Of a stretch of DNA of 20,711 nucleotides, positions 14,502 through 20,711 are shown in pieces. This DNA comes from a virus. The translations under genes and the position numbers were made by a program. The notes beneath the pieces are model-generated. The model was not told the DNA's origin, did no database searches, and saw only the letters and a program-made list of their open reading frames with translations. The stretch spans positions 1-20,711 of the IMG/VR virus record IMGVR_UViG_3300048828_000831; one strand, 5' to 3'. The first letter of the stretch is position 1, and each line of letters opens with the position of its first letter.

Positions 14502-17500
14502 ACCCAAATGATGTAGATAATGTAGAGTGCCTATGCGAGCCTCATTATAATGAACCAGACCAAGTAGCTTGTTCCAAGTTACCTACAGTAAGTAAATTAT
14601 TGGATAAAGCAGAGGGTGCATTAGATAGCAGTGATTTGAGTTTCGCAAAACCTTTATATCCATATGCCTCGGGGGGTGTTACCTCTCTGGCTTTTACTGG
14701 GCAAGATTTTGGGGCAACGGAAAAAAGTCGAATCACTAATTCAAATCAGACCTGGGTGTTTGCTGCCCAAATGGACCCAGAAACAATAGAGGCTGACGGC
14801 ATATTGGCATATGGCGATAGACCTCAAGTAGGAACATTTGAATTTAGCGCTGGAGATAGTTCTTTTAATGGTAATCTAAGAATCACGAAAAGAGGTGTTG
14901 GTAGCGCAGGGTTTGTGCCTGTGGTCGAAGGAACTTCATTTAAGATATGGGGAAAGGGAGGCAAGGGGCATGGTGAAGCTTTGATCTACTATGATGGTGG
15001 AATTAGAAAGTGGATATGGCATTATTATGAAGAGATAGACAGGAATGGTCAGCATCAATCGCCATATTGCTTTTATGTGGGTGATAAGGATGGCAATAGA
15101 AATATGGTAGATGGTGAATATGTTGGGGGGTGGAGCCTGCCTTATGGTCAATTCGATGACCCCGATATAGACATTGATTTATATATACATTTTAACCGAA
15201 CAGATGTGTTGGGTAGATCAAGTAATTTTGATGGCAGATTAGATGTTCCTGTCGGTGCAAATGCATCATTTAATGTCTATAGTATAGAGTTTGACCGAGA
15301 ATTATATTTATTAAATTTTTATGTAAATGGAGTTAATACTGTATCCCAAGGGTTTGCCAAAAATCCATTAGCGGAAAACCAAAGGATTTTAGTTTTTGCA
15401 GATTTAACTGCTAGTCTGAAAGCAGAAGGTAGATTTGCTGAATTATTAGTGTTACCCTATATAGACCAAAATACACGAAAGGGAGTAGAGTCTTATTTGG
15501 GGAATAAATGGAATATACCTATATTAAATCCAGCAACTGTTGCTCCAGATTTTAATGGACCAGTAGAGCCTAAGGGTCGATCAGAAGTAGTAAATTTTTA
15601 TCCGCCCACATTAGAAGACAAGCCTTCATCGAGTTCGGTTTTTGTATTAGATGAAGGATTAGTGGCGGGAGGACCTTCTGCAAATATTTGGCTTAGTCAA
15701 GGAGGGTCATCGAGCCTAACAGTAATACGACCAGATCTCCCCTCACATGCTACAAGCATAAGTGGAGGTATTTTTTGGTGGAATGATGATGTTAAAACAG
15801 GAATTGGGTGGATACAATATAGAGTTTCAGATATGGTTTTCGTACAGCTCGTCTTTCAGTATTACCAGTTTATTTACATAGGAAGTAGTCTTATAACCCA
15901 GAAAGTAATAAAAAAAGGTGGTATATTTTTCGATATAAATCAGCCTGATGCCTCTCGAAAGGCGTTAGAGCAGAGTAGGCATATATTTAAAATAGGCACT
16001 CCAGATTACCGGCGATTCTATCCTGTGTCATGGGCAAGTGACCCATTCGACCCTGCAAGAATAACCCACAAGGTAAGTGGATTTAATGATTATAGGGATG
16101 GATATTATGCTAAGATAAATAATGAGTTAGGTGCTTATGTGTATTTTAGGCATAATAGAAGTGCGTGGTTGGCTTCCCAATATCGAACATATAGAACTTA
16201 TGATGGAGAGTTTACGGATCAATTTAGTCATTTCATATCAGGCTTTATTAACGAGATAGATCGTGATTTAGTAGAGAATGACGAAGTGTTCTATAGGTAT
16301 GAGAAGATCGCTGAATTGGACTGTTCTCTTCCCCAGATACCAGCATATATTTATTCAGTAATGACTGGGATGGATGATGATGTATATAACTTAAATAATA
16401 CTGTTACAATAAGCTCAAAATTAGGAAGCGAGAATGTAGGAGGATACCATGTTGATAAAAATCAGAATAGCATGGATTCCTTGTCGGATGATGATGGTGT
16501 ATTTCCACTCCAAACCGTAGAGGAAGTTACGCAAGCATGCTCTAGTGTAACACCTATTGTGCCTCTTATAACCATTAGGGATGATGTAGAAAACTTTAGT
16601 TATAATACAAGTATCGTAAATGGGGATTTAGTATTAGAGGAAGTGAGTGGAGATCACTTTAGGAAAACCTTTAATGGTAATATATGCATATTATCTGCAA
16701 AGTATCAAAGTGGTGAAGAGCCTCTAAGCTTGGATGACAATGGTCTAAGAGGATTCTACCATGTAGGATTAGATCAAGTGGATTACCATCGAAGGGGTGA
16801 AGATGGCTATGTATTTGAGGGTGCAGTAAAAAGATTAGTAAGAGAGCCAAGGCTTCCTGACTTAGTAAATGCCGGACATCAAGTCAAAGACCCATTGGAT
16901 GTAGATTGTTTTATAATTTCAGATGATGTCTCCAATGTAAGTGCAGAACTTGATTATGATTATGAGTTTCACGATGAAATAACAGGGACTCCGTCATGGG
17001 CTAATTATTTTGGCTGGGTAAGTCTTTCTAATGATGGGTTGAGAATGGTCACGACTTATGGGTCTGTTTATGCGAGGGATGGCATAGGGAGTGGTGACCA
17101 ATGGTATAGCATAGGAAGCGTGACAGGGAATGTTTCAGTTGGTAGTTACCTTGGAGATGGCTGTAAAATTTCGGGCGATGGTCAATACATTGTAAAATCT
17201 TATGGAGGAATACACATTTATCGTATTTACCAAGATCAAACCATAAGTAAGGTTTCCGAAATTGATTCACCTTATCCCGCTAATCTGCACTTCTCTTCCT
17301 ATTTCGGGGGGTCAATAGATATCAGCCGAGATGGTAAATACATTGCGGTAGGTGCTTCATATTCAAATGGAGTCGAAGGTACGAGATCGTTTGAAGGAAT
17401 ATTTTATATATATGAAAAACAATCAAATGGAACATATGAACAATCTCGCGCAACAACCCCAATAAATTTAAGAGGGCAAGATTTTGGTCTAAAGAGTGGT

Positions 17501-18139
17501 TTTGGTCGCAATAATGTTCGGTATGGTTGCAACTTTAGCCCAAATGGTGAAAGGCTTATTTTCTCATGTGATTCAGTAGCATATGAAACATATAGAACGC
17601 CCGTCATGGTCTTAGAGCCAGGAACTAATAAGTGGACTTTTAAGTATGAAGCACTTGGCACTTCATATAAGTTTGGGGGTTTTGTAGAAATAGATGATGT
17701 GTATGGAATAGTGCATACGGGCACCAGAAATAGTGTGCAGCATTTTGCTCATACCGATTCACTTATTTATTCCAGAAAGGAAATGTTCCCAGCATCAAGA
17801 ATGTATGTTTCTAATATGAGCCTGCAGAGAGATGGACGAGTAGCGATACAAAGTAATCAAGCTAGACATGCCTTTAATGGCATTGATTACTACCCAAGAC
17901 CTCAAGAAATTAATGTTTTTAGATCTACCCCTCATGTTAAGCGGGAAGCTAGAACGATAAAAAATAACTATTATTATAATCCAAATAATCATTATAGAAC
18001 TACTCAAACAGGAGATTATACTTTTCGGGGACCAATGAATCTAGCGGGATTACAGCTTCAGTCGGGTAATTTAAGTGAGTTGTATATTTTCGCGGAAAAT
18101 AAATTAAACGTATTGAGGTTGGATCAAACTACATTATAG
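14498..18139 (+). CDS. Giant adhesin: LamG remainder plus beta-propeller
   Basis: 1213 residues, no signal peptide, so a virion protein rather than a secreted one. Residues 1-340 complete a LamG-like fold: VSKLLDKAEGALDSS (about 30-45), SLAFTGQDFG, QTWVFAAQMDP, and the closing VESYLGNKWNI around 330-340, which is the usual end of this domain. Its expected opening strand is in the previous gene. The middle (about 345-830) is beta-rich and Tyr-rich with no clear family. From about 840 to 1150 there are five blade-like motifs of the kind S-x-D-G-x-x-hydrophobic (SLSNDGLRMV about 842, ISGDGQYIV about 888, ISRDGKYIAVG about 939, FSPNGERLIFSC about 1011, LQRDGRVAIQS about 1107), as in WD40/PD40 beta-propellers. 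The start is the ATG in ATGA 14498-14501. Predicted receptor-binding or host-surface protein. Confidence 0.7.
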   Translation: MNPNDVDNVECLCEPHYNEPDQVACSKLPTVSKLLDKAEGALDSSDLSFAKPLYPYASGGVTSLAFTGQDFGATEKSRITNSNQTWVFAAQMDPETIEADGILAYGDRPQVGTFEFSAGDSSFNGNLRITKRGVGSAGFVPVVEGTSFKIWGKGGKGHGEALIYYDGGIRKWIWHYYEEIDRNGQHQSPYCFYVGDKDGNRNMVDGEYVGGWSLPYGQFDDPDIDIDLYIHFNRTDVLGRSSNFDGRLDVPVGANASFNVYSIEFDRELYLLNFYVNGVNTVSQGFAKNPLAENQRILVFADLTASLKAEGRFAELLVLPYIDQNTRKGVESYLGNKWNIPILNPATVAPDFNGPVEPKGRSEVVNFYPPTLEDKPSSSSVFVLDEGLVAGGPSANIWLSQGGSSSLTVIRPDLPSHATSISGGIFWWNDDVKTGIGWIQYRVSDMVFVQLVFQYYQFIYIGSSLITQKVIKKGGIFFDINQPDASRKALEQSRHIFKIGTPDYRRFYPVSWASDPFDPARITHKVSGFNDYRDGYYAKINNELGAYVYFRHNRSAWLASQYRTYRTYDGEFTDQFSHFISGFINEIDRDLVENDEVFYRYEKIAELDCSLPQIPAYIYSVMTGMDDDVYNLNNTVTISSKLGSENVGGYHVDKNQNSMDSLSDDDGVFPLQTVEEVTQACSSVTPIVPLITIRDDVENFSYNTSIVNGDLVLEEVSGDHFRKTFNGNICILSAKYQSGEEPLSLDDNGLRGFYHVGLDQVDYHRRGEDGYVFEGAVKRLVREPRLPDLVNAGHQVKDPLDVDCFIISDDVSNVSAELDYDYEFHDEITGTPSWANYFGWVSLSNDGLRMVTTYGSVYARDGIGSGDQWYSIGSVTGNVSVGSYLGDGCKISGDGQYIVKSYGGIHIYRIYQDQTISKVSEIDSPYPANLHFSSYFGGSIDISRDGKYIAVGASYSNGVEGTRSFEGIFYIYEKQSNGTYEQSRATTPINLRGQDFGLKSGFGRNNVRYGCNFSPNGERLIFSCDSVAYETYRTPVMVLEPGTNKWTFKYEALGTSYKFGGFVEIDDVYGIVHTGTRNSVQHFAHTDSLIYSRKEMFPASRMYVSNMSLQRDGRVAIQSNQARHAFNGIDYYPRPQEINVFRSTPHVKREARTIKNNYYYNPNNHYRTTQTGDYTFRGPMNLAGLQLQSGNLSELYIFAENKLNVLRLDQTTL

Positions 18140-18157
18140 GGAGACAAAAAGGCTTTA
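18138..18157 (+). promoter_or_regulatory. AGGGAGACAA leader motif, copy 2
   Basis: AGGGAGACAAAAAGGCTTTA begins on the stop codon of the giant adhesin gene and precedes the fibronectin-domain gene. It is the partner of the motif at 8762-8780. Its GGGAG core could also serve as a poorly spaced ribosome site for TTG 18158. Confidence 0.3.
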
Positions 18158-18178
18158 TTGAATCTAATAAATTATATT

Positions 18179-18508
18179 ATGGCTAAAGTACAAATATCAT
18201 GGAGAGACAACTCAGATAATGAGGATAGTTTCAAAATCTTTAAAAGCACAAATACTCCAGTTACGAGTTCAGATGCACAAATTGCTGAAGTAACTCTTGC
18301 ATCTGGTCAATGGAATGTGTCGGGGACTGCATCAAATGTAGCGTTGACAAGTTCAAATACCACTAATTCTTCAACCACTGGAGAAACTTTTGTGATTAGC
18401 TATGATGAAGATACCCCAAATACTTATTTTTATGGGGTTGCTGCATCAAATGCAGTTGGTGATTCATTGGTCGTAACCTCTACCGGTTCAGTTGAAGTTC
18501 TTGCGTGA
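18179..18508 (+). CDS. Fibronectin type III domain virion protein
   Basis: About 109 residues forming one fibronectin type III-like beta sandwich. The opening MAKVQISWRDNSDNEDSFKI is the classic Fn3 A-B strand with the 'W-x-D-N-S-x-N-E-x-x-F' phrase; the end (YFYGVAASNAVGDSLVV) is the F-G strand pair. I place the start at ATG 18179 because the domain begins there; a TTG at 18158 in the same frame would add seven residues (LNYI-like) and has GGGAG 14 bases upstream, while ATG 18179 has no ribosome site. Phage Fn3 domains act as weak carbohydrate-binding or spacer units on tails and capsids. The next gene starts at GTG 18505 within its end. Sits between two large fibre genes. Confidence 0.7.
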   Translation: MAKVQISWRDNSDNEDSFKIFKSTNTPVTSSDAQIAEVTLASGQWNVSGTASNVALTSSNTTNSSTTGETFVISYDEDTPNTYFYGVAASNAVGDSLVVTSTGSVEVLA

Positions 18509-20711
18509 GCCACCTGAAATCCATCGGCATTGATGTCGGTGTCATTGCAAAAGGCTTAAACCACAAAGTTTCTATATTTAGCGGTCGGCTTGATGACACC
18601 GCTGGTAAAGTGTCACTTTATGCTACCCATCTCCCGTATGAGCCAGTATCTCTAGCTAATTATGAGGATTGTGGGTGCCATGATTTAAGTACCGCACAAG
18701 GTGCGTTAGATAGATTAGCACAATTAAGAGCCGAGGGTGGAGATAGGCTTGATGCACTAGAAGCCCAAGGAGGTGTTGGGGGTGGATTAGCTCAATGGAC
18801 AGAAAATGGCAACGGTGATATATTACCTGATGCAGATGATGGTCAAGATTTAGGTTCACCAGATAAAAGAGTACGAGATTTATATTTAGGACCTGCCTCA
18901 CTTAAAATTGTAGATGACCAAGGGAATGTACAAGCATATGATAAAAGTTGGTTTGAGGGCGCAACTGGATCATCTGCATACCAAATAGCAGTCGCGAATG
19001 GATTTTCGGGTACGCAAGGCGATTGGTTGGATTCCCTAAAGGGAGCTGATGGACAAGATGGAGTAAATGGACAAGATGGCGCGAATGGACAAGATGGCGC
19101 GAATGGACAAGATGGTGTAAACGGGCAAGACGGTGCGAATGGGCAAGACGGTGCGAATGGGCAAGACGGAGTTAATGGCGTAAATGGGCAAGATGGCGTA
19201 AATGGCGTAAACGGACAGGATGGCGTAAACGGACAGGACGGACAGGATGGTGCAAACGGACAGGACGGACAGGATGGTGCAAACGGACAGGATGGACAGG
19301 ATGGTGCAAACGGACAGGATGGTGCAAACGGACAGGATGGTGCGAATGGAGTAGATGGAGCAGATGGAGCAGATGCGACTATAAGCAAATACCTAGTAAG
19401 CACACTTCCAAATAAAGCCGAAGATGGGACAATAGTTTTTGTAGAAAATGGATCATCCCAAGGAGAGCCTTGCCTAGCATATTTTAACAGTGGTAAGTGG
19501 CAGAGGAGTTCGGATGATTCTGTTATAGTGGATAGAACAATTGATATTTTCTTATTAGCTGGTCAATCAAATGCCCATGGACATGCACAAGTAAGTGATT
19601 TAAGTGCAGGACAGTCATCACAAGATGGTTTTTTTTATCATTCCTGGCATCAAGATACCTCAAATGCGTCTACTACTCAGATTTATTCTGATATAGCTAC
19701 ATCGGTAGAAGCGGGATATACGAGAGGTGGAGATGCTTCTAGGTTTGGACCTGAAATGGGATTCTTCTATCAAGCTAATAATATTGATTTAGCTAATGGA
19801 AAGCCAATCGGCATGATTAAACATGCCATAGGTGCATCTCAATTAATAGATGATCCAAGTGACCCTAATTCAGCCATTTTTTCAGATTGGGACTTAACTG
19901 CAACTGGTGATAGGCGAGGTGATGCACTAAGAGCTTTTAAGGTAGCTTTAGCAGATGGATTGAGCAAGTTTGAGGCAGAGGGTTATGCCTATCGAATAGC
20001 GGGAATGATTTGGTGGCAAGGAGAGAGTGGGTCAAGCGTTTCGGGCTTAAATGCACTCATCGATCATTTTAGAACTTACTTAGATGACAATTACACATTG
20101 GATATGCCAAAGGCTGAGTTCCCCGTAGTCATTACAAAAATTGGTTATGGTACTGATTTAACTCCCGTGGCAGATGCAGATGATTATGTGGGTATAGTAG
20201 ATGCTGGAAATTATGGTCATAGTGGTACTCAAAACCATGTTGGTGATGTAACTGATGGCTCTGCTGATATAAATAATAGTGGCGTAAATGATATGTTTGA
20301 AATTGGGGAAGCATATGCAGTTGCCATGGAGAGCACAATTACCCCAGCTTGGAATCCTTCTAGTATTGCAACTAGATTCTGGATGGATGCTAATGACTTA
20401 TCGACTATTGGCACAACGAATGGAATTGTTACTAGTATCAATGATTTATCGGGAAACAGTTCAACAGTAATACCACTGGGGTCTTCCACTGTTCAATCTG
20501 TATTGGCGAGCCAAAATGGAAGAAACATATTAAGGTTTGATGGGGATAGTGATGCCTCAAATTGGACTGGCGTTAATTTTAGTTCTACTGCCGTACACAA
20601 GTGGTTCATGACCTTAAAAGTTACTCAGGCGGATCAGAACGATGGGCTCTTACATGTGAATGGTAATGGATTGCATTTAATGTTATTTCAATTTGGTGCT
20701 AATTTCAAAGC
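18505..20711 (+). CDS. Collagen-like tail fibre with SASA-type esterase domain, 3' end outside
   Basis: Open for 735 codons from GTG 18505 (GTGA overlap with the previous stop) to the window end without a stop. Domains in order: a beta-rich N-terminus; a short coiled coil (GALDRLAQLRAEGGDRLDAL, about 70-95); the phage-fibre phrase NGDILPDADDGQDLGS with RVRDLYLG; then GSSAYQIAVANGFSGTQGDW, a known lead-in to collagen-like repeats; 37 Gly-X-Y triplets at residues 180-290; a small beta segment; an SGNH/SASA (sialate O-acetylesterase-type) domain with LLAGQSN (nucleophile Ser355) and WWQGES at 503-508; and from about 625 a second LamG-like domain (FWMDANDLST, then INDLSGNSS, RNILRFDG), cut by the window end. 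Predicted receptor-binding fibre that removes acetyl or related ester groups from host surface glycans. The catalytic Asp/His pair is not firmly placed. Confidence 0.85.
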   Translation, partial: MSHLKSIGIDVGVIAKGLNHKVSIFSGRLDDTAGKVSLYATHLPYEPVSLANYEDCGCHDLSTAQGALDRLAQLRAEGGDRLDALEAQGGVGGGLAQWTENGNGDILPDADDGQDLGSPDKRVRDLYLGPASLKIVDDQGNVQAYDKSWFEGATGSSAYQIAVANGFSGTQGDWLDSLKGADGQDGVNGQDGANGQDGANGQDGVNGQDGANGQDGANGQDGVNGVNGQDGVNGVNGQDGVNGQDGQDGANGQDGQDGANGQDGQDGANGQDGANGQDGANGVDGADGADATISKYLVSTLPNKAEDGTIVFVENGSSQGEPCLAYFNSGKWQRSSDDSVIVDRTIDIFLLAGQSNAHGHAQVSDLSAGQSSQDGFFYHSWHQDTSNASTTQIYSDIATSVEAGYTRGGDASRFGPEMGFFYQANNIDLANGKPIGMIKHAIGASQLIDDPSDPNSAIFSDWDLTATGDRRGDALRAFKVALADGLSKFEAEGYAYRIAGMIWWQGESGSSVSGLNALIDHFRTYLDDNYTLDMPKAEFPVVITKIGYGTDLTPVADADDYVGIVDAGNYGHSGTQNHVGDVTDGSADINNSGVNDMFEIGEAYAVAMESTITPAWNPSSIATRFWMDANDLSTIGTTNGIVTSINDLSGNSSTVIPLGSSTVQSVLASQNGRNILRFDGDSDASNWTGVNFSSTAVHKWFMTLKVTQADQNDGLLHVNGNGLHLMLFQFGANFK
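19042..19374 (+). repeat. Collagen-coding repeat, 37 Gly-X-Y triplets
   Basis: 333 bases made of 9-base units, mostly paired as 18-base units of the type GGACAAGATGGTGCGAAT. They encode Gly-(Q/V/A)-(D/N) without one Pro. Neighbouring units differ mainly at silent positions, and the right-hand part (about 19200-19340) is more homogeneous than the left, which suggests recent copy-number change there. It lies inside the fibre gene. Confidence 0.9.

Noticed and set aside
17404-17724. Minus-strand frame of 106 codons
   Set aside because: It lies inside the 1213-residue adhesin, whose propeller-like motifs are in the + frame; no family or ribosome site is seen.
19042-19374. Regular 18-base repeats considered as a CRISPR array
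   Set aside because: No spacers; the units are contiguous, in frame, and encode Gly-X-Y.
18843-19403. Long minus-strand frame of 186 codons rich in Pro, Cys, Ser and Ala repeats
   Set aside because: It is the antisense of the Gly-X-Y collagen repeat; repeated GGACAAGAT-type units give PSCPFA-type repeats on the other strand. The + strand frame has clear fibre domains on both sides.
20229-20489. Frames on both strands near the right end
   Set aside because: They overlap the continuous fibre frame from 18505, which has SASA and LamG-like motifs through this stretch.

Overview
The window is the packaging, head and adhesin/fibre part of a tailed double-stranded DNA phage or prophage (Caudoviricetes). 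The DNA is AT-rich, the code is standard bacterial (TAA, TAG and TGA all end genes), and every confident gene is on the + strand. The host cannot be read directly. Thrombospondin-type-3-like calcium repeats and the large LamG-like domains with a YLGNKW-type ending are styles common in aquatic Verrucomicrobiota/Planctomycetota-type bacteria, so a marine or freshwater Gram-negative host is a weak inference. No integrase, tRNA, CRISPR or lysis gene was seen.

Layout. (1) 1-558: the end of an upstream unit, with one 5'-truncated hypothetical gene and a 52-residue small gene, closed by a strong intrinsic terminator. (2) 559-874: a non-coding, very AT-rich region with a roughly 12-bp-phased array of GGTTTTAAAA repeats and then a perfect 10-bp inverted repeat just before the first packaging gene. 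(3) 875-5917: the packaging module, with small terminase, an HTH-like protein, a ParB-domain protein, a TET-associated-type glycosyltransferase (TAGT), a calcineurin-like phosphoesterase and a GpA-type large terminase. The ParB, TAGT and phosphoesterase genes sit between the two terminase genes and look like a DNA-modification or DNA-marking cassette tied to packaging. (4) 5919-12205: a lambda-like head module, with a gpW-like connector carrying an extension, GpB-type portal, S49/ClpP-type head protease, coiled-coil scaffold candidate, HK97-fold major capsid candidate, a small protein, a large beta-rich virion protein and a head-closure (FII-like) candidate. (5) 12202-20711: five adhesin- or fibre-like genes. 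They include a calcium-repeat protein, a 1213-residue LamG plus beta-propeller protein, a fibronectin-III protein and a collagen-like fibre with a sialate-esterase-type (SASA/SGNH) domain that runs off the window.

From 875 to the end the genes read as one transcription unit. Most neighbours overlap through ATGA, TAATG or GTGA junctions, which implies translational coupling, and no internal terminator was found. TerS, the HTH protein and perhaps the ParB protein could recognise DNA near the repeat array. TAGT could decorate a modified base made elsewhere in the genome. TerL, portal, protease, scaffold and capsid then build and fill the head. No tail tube, tape measure or tail terminator was recognised between the head-closure gene and the fibres, so the tail genes lie elsewhere or the tail is short.

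Main points for a second look: the ParB-TAGT-phosphoesterase insertion between terminase genes, the phased repeat array plus palindrome upstream of terS, and a LamG domain that appears to be split across two genes at 14498-14501.
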